This document shows positions 25,962 through 33,483 of a stretch of 64,000 nucleotides of DNA, in pieces (the first letter of the stretch is position 1; every line of letters starts with the position of its first letter). The notes below the pieces were generated by a model that saw nothing but the letters and a program-made list of their open reading frames with translations, ran no database searches and was not told the DNA's origin. The translations under genes were made by a program, and so were the position numbers. This DNA comes from Bacillota bacterium (GTDB lineage Bacteria > Sysuimicrobiota > Sysuimicrobiia > Sysuimicrobiales > Segetimicrobiaceae). The stretch covers positions 58,840 through 122,839 of the forward strand of contig JAJPIA010000030.1 of the NCBI GenBank assembly GCA_021324975.1, written 5' to 3'.

Positions 25962-27110
25962 CTACGCGGCGGCGCGGCCCTCCTTGAAGAACGCGATGAC
26001 CGAATCGGCGACGCGCGCCAGCATCTCGTCGGTCATATGCGGCCCGACCGGCAGCGACACGTTCTCGCCGCACAACCGCTCCGCGACGGGAAACTGCCCC
26101 TCGCGGGTACCGTACCGGGCCTTCACCGGCTCCAACAGGTGGAGCGGCCTCGGATAGTGGATGCCCACCCCCATGTCGCGCCGGCGGAGGAACTCCACCA
26201 GCCCGTCGCGCCGCGTGGTCCACACCGAGTAGTGCAGGTAGCAGGGGTTGGCCCACGGGCGCTCCGGCGGCAGGCGGAACGGCAACCCCGCATCCCGGAA
26301 GCGCGCCGTGTAGTACGCGGCGCCCTTTCGCCGTTTCGCCGTGAACCCGTCGAGGAGCCGGAGCTGGAGACGGCCAAGCGCGCACGCCATCTCCGACAGG
26401 TGCATGTTGTAGCCGATCCACCGCTGATCGTACCAGGAGGCGTCGGTCCGGCGGATGAAGCTGATTTGTTCGTCCCGCAGCCGGCCCTGGTCGCGCAGGC
26501 TCGACATGCTCTCGGCCAGCGCACGGTCGTTCGTGACGACCGCGCCGCCGGTGCTGAACACGGTGATCATCTTCCCGGAAAAGCTAAAGAACCCCGCGTC
26601 GCCGAGTCCGCCGGCGGCCCGCCCCTTATACTCCGCGCCGAGCGCGTGGGCCGCATCCTCCAGCACGAGCACGTCACGCGCCCGCGCCGCCTCCATGATG
26701 GGGTCCATGTCGCACGGGAATCCGTACATATGGATCGGCACAATCGCCCGCGTCTTGGCGGTCATCGCCGCGGCCGCCGCCCCGGGCGCGATGTTGCCGG
26801 TCTCGGGATCGGCTTCAACGAACACCGGGGTGGCGCCGAGCTTCACGACGGCCGCCAGCACGCCGATGTACGCGTTCGCGGCCATGATCACCTCGTCGCC
26901 CGGCCCGATGCCGCGCGCGTCGAGCGCGAGCATGGTCGCCGACGTGCCGGAGTTCGCGCTCACACCGTAGCGGCAGCCGCAGCGCTCCGCCAACTCGACC
27001 TCGAAGCGCTCGGTCTCCTGCCCGCCGAACGTCGTGCCGCTCTCCAGCACGTCGAGCGCCTTACGGCGCATCTCATCCGTCACGATCGGCGCACGGTACG
27101 GAATCTCCAT
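25962..27110 (-). CDS. DegT/DnrJ/EryC1/StrS-family PLP aminotransferase
   Basis: 382-residue aminotransferase beginning MEIPYRAPIVTDEM; AGGAG precedes the start at 27110. Motifs: NSGTSATML (phosphate site), VLEDAAHALGAEYKG (Asp), and the PLP Lys in FFSFSGKMITVFSTGGAV. It ends convergently with the GalB-like gene. The gene immediately upstream (27128) has the same MEIPYR start and a related sequence, so the two probably arose by tandem duplication and then diverged. They are separated by only 17 bases and must be one transcription unit. Confidence 0.92.
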   Translation of the reverse strand: MEIPYRAPIVTDEMRRKALDVLESGTTFGGQETERFEVELAERCGCRYGVSANSGTSATMLALDARGIGPGDEVIMAANAYIGVLAAVVKLGATPVFVEADPETGNIAPGAAAAAMTAKTRAIVPIHMYGFPCDMDPIMEAARARDVLVLEDAAHALGAEYKGRAAGGLGDAGFFSFSGKMITVFSTGGAVVTNDRALAESMSSLRDQGRLRDEQISFIRRTDASWYDQRWIGYNMHLSEMACALGRLQLRLLDGFTAKRRKGAAYYTARFRDAGLPFRLPPERPWANPCYLHYSVWTTRRDGLVEFLRRRDMGVGIHYPRPLHLLEPVKARYGTREGQFPVAERLCGENVSLPVGPHMTDEMLARVADSVIAFFKEGRAAA

Positions 27111-27127
27111 GGGGCGCTCCTCCCGGT

Positions 27128-28258
27128 TCAGCGGCCGCCGGCGAAGAATTCGGCGACGGCGGCCGCGACATATTCGACCTCGGCTTCCCCGACCGCGGGG
27201 TGGCACGGAAGGGACAGGATCTCCCGGCAGGCCGCCTCGCTTCGGGGAAACTCTCCTTCACGGTAGGGCAGGCGTCCGGCGAAGCCGGCGTGGCGGTGCA
27301 CCGGCACCGGATAGTGCACCGACGTCGCGACGCCGCGCCGGAGCAGGTGCACCCTCAGCGCGTCGCGCTCCTTGAGCCGGACGACGTAGTGCAGCCACGT
27401 GTGTGAGGCGTACGCTCGTTCCACCGGCAGGCCGAGCGGCAGGCCGCTGTCCCGAAACCGGCGCGTGTAGTCGGCGGCATTGCGCCGCCGCTGCGCGTTC
27501 CAGGCCGGCAACTGGTCGAGCTGGCACGACGCGACCGCGGCCACCATCTCCGTCAGGCGGAAGTTGTAGCCCAGGACGTGCGTCTCGTAGCCTCCCCGCC
27601 GGCCGTGATACCGTCGATCGAGGAGGTCCTGCGTCAGGCCCGGATCCCCCGCCGTGGCCGCGCCGCCCACCCCGGTGGCGGAAATGGCCTTGTTGCTGAA
27701 CGCAAACACGCCGACATCGCCGAGCCCGCCGGTCGGCCGGTCCTTGTAGCGGCCCCCGAGCGCATGCGCCGCGTCCTCGAGAATCCGCACGCCGCGGCTC
27801 TCGGCCAGCCTGCGCAGAGGGTCCATGTCCGCCGCGTGGCCGTAGCTGTGTTGGACGGCGATGGCGCGGGTGCGCGGCGTCATCGCCGCCTCGACCTGGT
27901 CCACCGCGATGTTGTCCGTCGCCGGCTCGATGTCGACCAGGACCGGCGCGGCGCCCAGCTGCAGCACGGCTTCCGGCACGGCGCCGTACGTGTTGGCCGG
28001 CATGACGACCTCGTCGCCGGCGCGAACGCCGCAGGCCTGCAGCCCGATGAGAATGGCGCCGCTGCCGGACGCGCAGGCGACGGCCCGCGTGGTGCCGCTC
28101 AGCGCCGCCAGTTTCGCTTCGAGCGCGTCGGTGTACGGCCCGAAGTGATGGATGCGGCGCCGCATGACGTCCTGGACGGCGTTCAGCATCTCGCCGGTGA
28201 CCGGATAGGGGAACCGGTACGGGATTTCCATCCGCGAACGCTCGCCGACCGACATCAT
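27128..28258 (-). CDS. DegT/DnrJ/EryC1/StrS-family PLP aminotransferase
   Basis: 376-residue aminotransferase. Start choice is between 28258 (GCGGGGGTG just upstream; used here) and 28231 (MEIPYRFPYPVTGEM), which matches the start of its downstream neighbour. Motifs: ACASGSGAILIG (phosphate site), ILEDAAHALGGRYKD (Asp), and the Schiff-base Lys in FAFSNKAISATGVGGAA. It follows the small AtzG-like gene by 11 bases, placing it in a unit amidase-AtzG-like-aminotransferase-aminotransferase. The substrate is unknown; the context suggests amide hydrolysis and amino-group transfer in one pathway. Confidence 0.9.
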   Translation of the reverse strand: MMSVGERSRMEIPYRFPYPVTGEMLNAVQDVMRRRIHHFGPYTDALEAKLAALSGTTRAVACASGSGAILIGLQACGVRAGDEVVMPANTYGAVPEAVLQLGAAPVLVDIEPATDNIAVDQVEAAMTPRTRAIAVQHSYGHAADMDPLRRLAESRGVRILEDAAHALGGRYKDRPTGGLGDVGVFAFSNKAISATGVGGAATAGDPGLTQDLLDRRYHGRRGGYETHVLGYNFRLTEMVAAVASCQLDQLPAWNAQRRRNAADYTRRFRDSGLPLGLPVERAYASHTWLHYVVRLKERDALRVHLLRRGVATSVHYPVPVHRHAGFAGRLPYREGEFPRSEAACREILSLPCHPAVGEAEVEYVAAAVAEFFAGGR

Positions 28259-28269
28259 CGCACCCCCGC

Positions 28270-28497
28270 TCAACGTCCCGCGCGCGGCGCCCGCACGGTA
28301 GCCGGCGGCGCCGGTGGTACGAAACCGTGTGGAACCGGCGGACCGCCGCCAACCGCCGACCGCGCGCGCTCGAGCCCGGCCCTGCTGGCCTCGACGATCT
28401 TGACGACGGCGGCGAGGTCGTCGTCGTCGACGGCAATACCCTGGCGCGCCAGCTCGGCGCGAAGCTGGTCCGCCAGACCCTGCCCGACGGCGCTCAC
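28270..28497 (-). CDS. Small AtzG/GatC-like amidase partner protein
   Basis: 75-residue protein. The first 45 residues are predicted helical (LADQLRAELARQGIAVDDDD then LAAVVKIVEASRAGLERA); the rest is a Pro-rich tail. Its GTG start overlaps the amidase stop as GTGA, a sign of coupled synthesis at fixed ratio. AtzG (with the amidase AtzE) and GatC (with GatA) are small wrapping subunits of just this size and layout placed next to amidase genes, which is the basis for the call. Direct sequence similarity is weak by eye. If correct, the protein clamps and stabilises the neighbouring amidase. Confidence 0.6.
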   Translation of the reverse strand: MSAVGQGLADQLRAELARQGIAVDDDDLAAVVKIVEASRAGLERARSAVGGGPPVPHGFVPPAPPATVRAPRAGR

Positions 28498-29888
28498 GCC
28501 GCAGCCGCCTCCAGCGCCGGCCGGCGCGTGTGCCAGGATGTCGCCAGCTCATATGCGTGCGCGATGCGAAACAGCGATGCCTCATCGAAATACCGGCCGG
28601 CCAGCTGCATGCCGACCGGCAGCCCGGCCGCGGTGAAGCCGCACGGCACGGTCAGCGCCGGATGGCCGGACATGTTGAAGTGGCGCGTCCCCCAGCTGGT
28701 GTCAGGCGGGCCGGCGAGCTGCGTCTCGACCGGGAACGCGGGATGCGGCAGGGTCGGCGTCACGACGGCGTCGACCTGCTCGAGCGCGGCGACGATCTGG
28801 CGCGTCCACGCCACCCGGATGCGCACCGCCTCCTCGTACTCGGCGCTGGTGTAGCAGGCCCCGGACAGGATGCGCCGGCGCGTGCGCGTGCCGTAGTCGG
28901 CCGCTCGCTGCCGCAGGTCCGCGGCGTGCAGACCGTAGGCCTCCGCCATGATGAGAATCCCGCCCGGCCCGACGACGTGCGGAGCGAGCGGCAGATCGAC
29001 CGGCTCCAGGCGCGCCCCCAGCGACTCGAGCTGGCGAAGCGCGCCCCGCAGCGCCGCGTCGACGTCGGGATCCAGCCCTTCATAGAAATGCTGCCGGGGC
29101 ACGCCGAGGACGGTCCCCCGGATCCCCGCCTCCAGCCCGTCGGTGAAGTCGGGGACCGCCGCCCTGGCGCTCGTCGGATCGTCGGGATCATGGCCCGCCA
29201 TCGCATTGAGGAGAAGCGCACAGTCCGCCACCGTCCGGGCCATGGGGCCGACGTGGTCCATGCTCCAGCTGAGCGGCAGGAGGCCGTTACGGCTCACGCG
29301 CCCGTACGTCGGCTTGAGCCCGACGATCCCGCAAAAGCTCGCCGGCACCCGGATGGAGCCGCCGGTGTCCGAGCCGGTCGCAGCAACCGCGAGGCCGGCC
29401 GCGAGCGCGTTTGCCGAGCCGCCGCTCGATCCGCCCGCGTAGCGGCCGAGATCCCACGGGTTGCGGTGGACGCCGAACAGATCCATCGTGCCGCATGCGA
29501 ATTCGGTGGTGTTCGTCTTGCCGAGCAAGATCATGCCCGCCTCGCTGAGGCGGCGCACGTGGGCCGCGTCGCGATCCGGAACATACTCGAGCAGGCAGCG
29601 GGAATGCGCGGTGGTCCGCACGCCCCGCGTCAGGCTCACGTCCTTGTGCGCGATGGGGAGGCCGTGCAGGCGGCCGCGGCGGCGCCGGGTGCGCCCAATC
29701 TCCTGCTCCGCCGCGCGCGCCTCCGCGAGGGCCGCGTCGCCGCAGACGGTAATATAGCTCGCCAACCGGTCATTGTACCTGTCGACGCGGTCGAGGACCG
29801 CGCGGACGATGTCCACAGGGGACACCTGCCGCTCATCCAGCAGGCGCCCGAGGTCTACGAGCGAACAGTACGCGAGGTCGCGATCCAT
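28494..29888 (-). CDS. Amidase signature-family hydrolase (GatA/AtzE/AtzF-like)
   Basis: 464-residue Ser-cisSer-Lys amidase. The Lys is in LPIAHKDVSL, the first Ser in the Gly/Ser-rich YAGGSSGGSANALAAG, and the nucleophile in the block GSDTGGSIRVPASFCG, followed by GLKPTYGRVSRNG. The start at 29888 (MDRDLAYCSLVDLG) matches family starts; an upstream start at 29936 adds a Pro/Arg-rich run. The ribosome site is weak. It heads a minus-strand unit with a small AtzG-like protein and two aminotransferases. In this family the substrates include glutaminyl-tRNA, 1-carboxybiuret, allophanate and aryl amides; the specific one cannot be read from sequence. Confidence 0.93.
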   Translation of the reverse strand: MDRDLAYCSLVDLGRLLDERQVSPVDIVRAVLDRVDRYNDRLASYITVCGDAALAEARAAEQEIGRTRRRRGRLHGLPIAHKDVSLTRGVRTTAHSRCLLEYVPDRDAAHVRRLSEAGMILLGKTNTTEFACGTMDLFGVHRNPWDLGRYAGGSSGGSANALAAGLAVAATGSDTGGSIRVPASFCGIVGLKPTYGRVSRNGLLPLSWSMDHVGPMARTVADCALLLNAMAGHDPDDPTSARAAVPDFTDGLEAGIRGTVLGVPRQHFYEGLDPDVDAALRGALRQLESLGARLEPVDLPLAPHVVGPGGILIMAEAYGLHAADLRQRAADYGTRTRRRILSGACYTSAEYEEAVRIRVAWTRQIVAALEQVDAVVTPTLPHPAFPVETQLAGPPDTSWGTRHFNMSGHPALTVPCGFTAAGLPVGMQLAGRYFDEASLFRIAHAYELATSWHTRRPALEAAAA

Positions 29889-29999
29889 CGAACCTGGAGG
29901 CTCTGTTCGAGGACGGAGTGGCCGGTCGGGACGCACCGGTGGCGAACCCGCACGGCGGGCCGCGCGGACCGCGGCGCTCCTCTCGGGGGCGGGGCCGTC

Positions 30000-31166
30000 T
30001 TACTCACCGTAGAACCGCCGAATCACCTCCGAGACGTAGCCGATGTCGTCGGCGTCGAGGGTCTGGTAGCACGGCAGCGTGAGAATGCTCCGCGCCAGCC
30101 GCTCGGTCACCGGGAACGTGCCCTCAGGCGCGCCGCAATACGGCTGGTATGCGTGGTCGAGATGGATGGGCGTGCCGTACTCGACCATGACGTGGACGCC
30201 GCGGTTCTCCAGATAGGCACGGAGCTCGTCGCGGCGCGGCGTCTGGACGACGAACCGCAGCATCGAGTGCTCCGCGTACGGTCGGGTCGCCGGCAGGATG
30301 AGATCGTGCGTGAACCGGTTCAGCAACCGGGCGTAGAGCGCCGCGTTCTCCCGCCGGCGCACGTTCCACTCGTCCAGATACCGGAGCTGAATCCGGCCGA
30401 TCGCCGAGAGCAGCTCGTTCTGACGGTAGTTGAATCCGACCATTTCGATCTGTTGCGCCCGGTAAATGTGGTGGGCCTTATGACCCTCGAACCACCGGCG
30501 GCCGCGGCCGTGGTTGGACAGCATCATGCTCGACTCCCAGATCCGGGGGTCCGGCGTGACGAGCATGCCGCCCTCTCCGCCGACGGAGATGCACTTGTTC
30601 TGGACGAACGAAAAGGCGCCGGCGTCCCCAAACGTCCCGAGGAACCTGCCCTTGTACTTCGCGCCCGCCGCGTGGCAGACGTCCTCGACGACCTTGAGTC
30701 CGTGGCGCCGGGCGATCGCCATCAGCGGGTCCATGTCGACCGCCTGCCCGTTCATGTGAACAGGGAGAATTGCCTTGGTCCGATGGGTGATGGCGCGTTC
30801 CACGAGCCCCACATTCATGTTGTAGGTATCGGGCTCGACATCCACGAGCACCGGCCTGGCCCCGCATAGGATGATTACATCCGCGACGGAGGAAAATGTG
30901 TTGGGCACGGTGATGACCTCGTCACCCGGCCCGACGCCCGCTGCGAGCAGGCCGATGTGCAGCGCGGCGGTGCCGCTCGACACGTTTACCGCGTGTGGCG
31001 CGCCGATATAGGCGCAAAACTCCTCCTCGAAGCGCTTCCCCTCGGAGTCCTCGAGCGGGAAACTCCTGATGTACTTGCCGCTGCGCAGCACGCGCGTCGC
31101 GGCCTCGATCATTTCGTCGGTCATCACGGGCTTGTAGCGGACGTCGCGCGCTGGAGCCTGTGCCAT
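30000..31166 (-). CDS. DegT/DnrJ/EryC1/StrS-family PLP aminotransferase
   Basis: 388-residue aminotransferase with GGAGGGA upstream of the ATG at 31166. Motifs: VSSGTAALHIGLLA (phosphate site), VVEDVCHAAGAKYKG (Asp), and the PLP Lys in SFVQNKCISVGGEGGML. It is closest in the window to the copy at 22794 (same QNK-C/A-GGEGG and YIR motifs). Two inverted repeats lie 37-94 bases before its start, so transcription is probably regulated and starts here. It stands 111 bases upstream of the amidase gene on the same strand, so the amidase-aminotransferase group may be read from this promoter. Confidence 0.92.
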   Translation of the reverse strand: MAQAPARDVRYKPVMTDEMIEAATRVLRSGKYIRSFPLEDSEGKRFEEEFCAYIGAPHAVNVSSGTAALHIGLLAAGVGPGDEVITVPNTFSSVADVIILCGARPVLVDVEPDTYNMNVGLVERAITHRTKAILPVHMNGQAVDMDPLMAIARRHGLKVVEDVCHAAGAKYKGRFLGTFGDAGAFSFVQNKCISVGGEGGMLVTPDPRIWESSMMLSNHGRGRRWFEGHKAHHIYRAQQIEMVGFNYRQNELLSAIGRIQLRYLDEWNVRRRENAALYARLLNRFTHDLILPATRPYAEHSMLRFVVQTPRRDELRAYLENRGVHVMVEYGTPIHLDHAYQPYCGAPEGTFPVTERLARSILTLPCYQTLDADDIGYVSEVIRRFYGE

Positions 31167-31202
31167 GATCGTCCCTCCTGCGGCTCTCCGGCGAGGATAT
31201 TG

Positions 31203-31217
31203 TTCTCCTAAGGAGAA
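31203..31217. promoter_or_regulatory. Inverted repeat upstream of an aminotransferase gene
   Basis: TTCTCCT and AGGAGAA are perfect inverted arms around a single A. The flanking TGTT and AACA extend the symmetry with a one-base offset. The site is 37-51 bases before the aminotransferase start at 31166, suitable for a regulator site or part of the promoter. It is close to a second, different repeat at 31242. Confidence 0.4.
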
Positions 31218-31241
31218 ACAACCCCTTCATACTGGCATGAG

Positions 31242-31260
31242 TGTTTCAAAAAGTGAAACA
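31242..31260. promoter_or_regulatory. TGTTTCA-N5-TGAAACA inverted repeat, probable operator
   Basis: Perfect 7-base arms separated by AAAAG, 76-94 bases upstream of the aminotransferase start. It has the same 7-5-7 layout as the TTGGGAC-N5-GTCCCAA site next to the IclR gene at 55 kb, although the arm sequences differ. GTTTC/GAAAC palindromes are common for IclR- and GntR-type regulators, but the binding protein here is unknown. Confidence 0.5.
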
Positions 31261-31294
31261 GCATTCTGATTTATTGCGGCCTGTAGCCGGCGGC

Positions 31295-31319
31295 GCCACG
31301 CCACCCACCCCGGCGTGGC
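31295..31319. repeat. GC-rich hairpin
   Basis: GCCACGCC and GGCGTGGC form a perfect 8-base stem with a 9-base loop just before the permease remnant. There is no T tract on either side, so it is not a standard intrinsic terminator. It could be a transcript barrier between the divergent units or a leftover of the lost gene. Confidence 0.35.
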
Positions 31320-31339
31320 CGGAGGTGCCGTGACTAGTG

Positions 31340-31450
31340 GCATGGATCGACATGTTCCCGGGCCTTGCGATCCTCACGCTCGTGCTGGCGTTCAACGTGT
31401 TGGGCGACGGGCTCCGCGATCTGCTCGACCCGCGGTTCCGCTCGCGCTGA
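31340..31450 (+). pseudogene. C-terminal remnant of a DppC-type permease
   Basis: The frame from 31340 to the stop at 31450 reads about 36 residues that match the end of DppC permeases: [24 protein letters not shown], then [12 protein letters not shown]. Compare AVNLLGDGLRAALDPR at the end of the intact copy at 4742. A stop codon lies in frame at 31331-31333 and no permease sequence precedes it, so the rest of the gene is gone. It shows that a Dpp transporter once preceded the hydantoinase pair and was deleted or rearranged. It is not expected to yield a working protein. Confidence 0.75.
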
Positions 31451-31479
31451 CGGCCGCACCACGCCCAACGGGAGGCTGC

Positions 31480-33483
31480 ATGGAGACACGCTCGCATAGA
31501 ACGGCAGGGCTGCGACTCGGGATCGAAACCGGCGGCACCTTTACCGACTGGGTGCTCTCCAGGGGCGATCACATCGAGGCAACCGGCAAGGTCATGTCGA
31601 CGCCGGCCGAACCGGAACGCGCGGTCCTGGCCGCGGTGTCCGAGTGCGGTGTGCCGCCATCCGCGCTCGCGGCTTTGATCCACGGCTCGACGGTCGTCAC
31701 GAACGCGGTGCTGGAGCGCAAAGGCGCCCGCACCTGCCTGGTGACCACCAAAGGCTTCCGGGATGTACTGTTGATCCAGCGCCAGGCCAAGACGCGGTTG
31801 TTTGACCTGTTCTACCGGCAGCCGGAGCCGCTCGTCTCCCGCGACCACATTATCGAGGCGGACGAGCGGATGGGCCCCGACGGACAGGCGCGCCGGCCGC
31901 TGGTGGACTTTTCGTTCGTCGAGCGCGTTCGGCGGCTGGTTCGCGAGGAGCACATTGAGTCGGTCGCGGTCTGCTTCCTGCACTCGTACGCCAATCCGGC
32001 GCACGAGATCGCCGCGGAAGACGCGCTCGCCGCGGCCCTGCCCGGCGTGGCCGTCACCCGGTCCTCCGATGTCCTGCCGCAGTTCCGCGAGTACGAGCGC
32101 ACCAGCACCTGCGTGCTCAGCGCCTATGCGAAGCCGGTGGTGGACGGCTACCTGTCCCGCCTGGAAGACCGGCTCCGCAACCGCGGCTTCCGGGGGCCGG
32201 TCACGATTGTCCAGGCCAACGGCGGCACGATTCCGGCCGGCGCGATCCGGCGCCACGCAGCAAAGATGATTCTCTCCGGCCCGGCGGCCGGCGTGGTCGG
32301 CGCCACCACGGCCGCCTTGGAGGCCGGCTTTTCGAACGCGATTACCTTCGATATGGGCGGCACCAGCACCGACGTGTGCCTCGTGACGGAGGGACGCCCC
32401 GGCGTCACCCGGGAGTACAAAATTGCCGGGCTGCCGCTCAACGTTCCCATGATCGACATCGCGACCGTCGGCGCGGGCGGCGGCAGCATCGCGGACGTGG
32501 ACCGCGGGGGCATTCTGACGGTGGGGCCCAGGAGCGCGGGGGCCGATCCGGGGCCGGCGGCCTACGGCAGAGGCGGCACGGCCTTTACCGTCACGGACGC
32601 AAACGTGCTCGCCGGGCGGATCCGCCCGGAGGCGTTCTTCGGCGGGAGGCTCCACCTCGACGCGGCAGCCGCGGAGGCGGCGCTCGGCGCGCTGGCCGAC
32701 CGCCTGGGGCTGCCGCGCCGCGAGACGCTCGACGGCGTGCTGCGCCTCGTCAACGCGACAATGGCCCAGGCGGTCCGCCTCGTGTCGATCGAGCGCGGGT
32801 ATGATCCGCGGGACTACACAGTCGTCGCATACGGTGGCTCCGGCCCGCTGCACGCGGCAGCGGTCGCATCGGGCCTCGGCATCTCCCGGGTCCTGGTGCC
32901 GGTCAACCCCGGCCTCGTCTCCGCGTACGGGCTGCTGCTGGCCGACACACGCCAGGATTTCTCCGCCACACGCGTCATGCCGGCGGCGCGCGTGACCGAT
33001 GACGGCGCCGCGGCGCTGTTCGCGGACCTGGAGGCGCAGGCGCAGAGGGAGTTCGAGCTGTACGAGCGGCCGTGGGCCGAGGTCGCGTGCCGGCGAGAGA
33101 TGGACCTGCGCTACGCCGGCCAGGCCTACGAGATCAGCGTGCCCTGCGACGGAGTGCCGATGTCCGCCGTGGTCGAGGCGTTCCACGAAGCGCACCGGGT
33201 GCGCTACGGCCACGCGGTGCGGGACCAGGACATCGAAGTCGTCGGCTACCGGCTGATCGCCGTCGCACCGTCGCCCCTGCGCGCGATCCGGCCGGCGCCC
33301 GCACGGCGCGGCGGCGCGGCGCCCCGCGCGCACGGCTATCACCCGCGGCACGAAATCGACGCGGGCGACCGTCTCCGCGGGCCGTGCGTGGTCGAAGAGC
33401 CGACCGCCACGACATACGTGCCGGACGGCTGGTCCGCACGCGCCGACCGGCTCGGCAACCTCATCTTGGAGGCCGACGAATGA
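31480..33483 (+). CDS. hyuA: Hydantoinase/oxoprolinase subunit A (HyuA family)
   Basis: 667-residue ATP-dependent ring-opening enzyme subunit of the N-methylhydantoinase/5-oxoprolinase/acetone carboxylase A group. GGGAGG precedes the ATG at 31480. ATPase-like motifs are visible: LGIETGGTFTDWV at the N-terminus (phosphate 1), ITFDMGGTSTDVCLV near residue 290, GAGGGSIADVD near residue 330, and VAYGGSGPLHAAAVA near residue 455. Its stop overlaps the HyuB start as ATGA, and the two subunits form one enzyme. It probably hydrolyses a hydantoin, oxoproline or related lactam with ATP. A DppC remnant just upstream suggests a dedicated importer once existed. Confidence 0.93.
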   Translation: METRSHRTAGLRLGIETGGTFTDWVLSRGDHIEATGKVMSTPAEPERAVLAAVSECGVPPSALAALIHGSTVVTNAVLERKGARTCLVTTKGFRDVLLIQRQAKTRLFDLFYRQPEPLVSRDHIIEADERMGPDGQARRPLVDFSFVERVRRLVREEHIESVAVCFLHSYANPAHEIAAEDALAAALPGVAVTRSSDVLPQFREYERTSTCVLSAYAKPVVDGYLSRLEDRLRNRGFRGPVTIVQANGGTIPAGAIRRHAAKMILSGPAAGVVGATTAALEAGFSNAITFDMGGTSTDVCLVTEGRPGVTREYKIAGLPLNVPMIDIATVGAGGGSIADVDRGGILTVGPRSAGADPGPAAYGRGGTAFTVTDANVLAGRIRPEAFFGGRLHLDAAAAEAALGALADRLGLPRRETLDGVLRLVNATMAQAVRLVSIERGYDPRDYTVVAYGGSGPLHAAAVASGLGISRVLVPVNPGLVSAYGLLLADTRQDFSATRVMPAARVTDDGAAALFADLEAQAQREFELYERPWAEVACRREMDLRYAGQAYEISVPCDGVPMSAVVEAFHEAHRVRYGHAVRDQDIEVVGYRLIAVAPSPLRAIRPAPARRGGAAPRAHGYHPRHEIDAGDRLRGPCVVEEPTATTYVPDGWSARADRLGNLILEADE

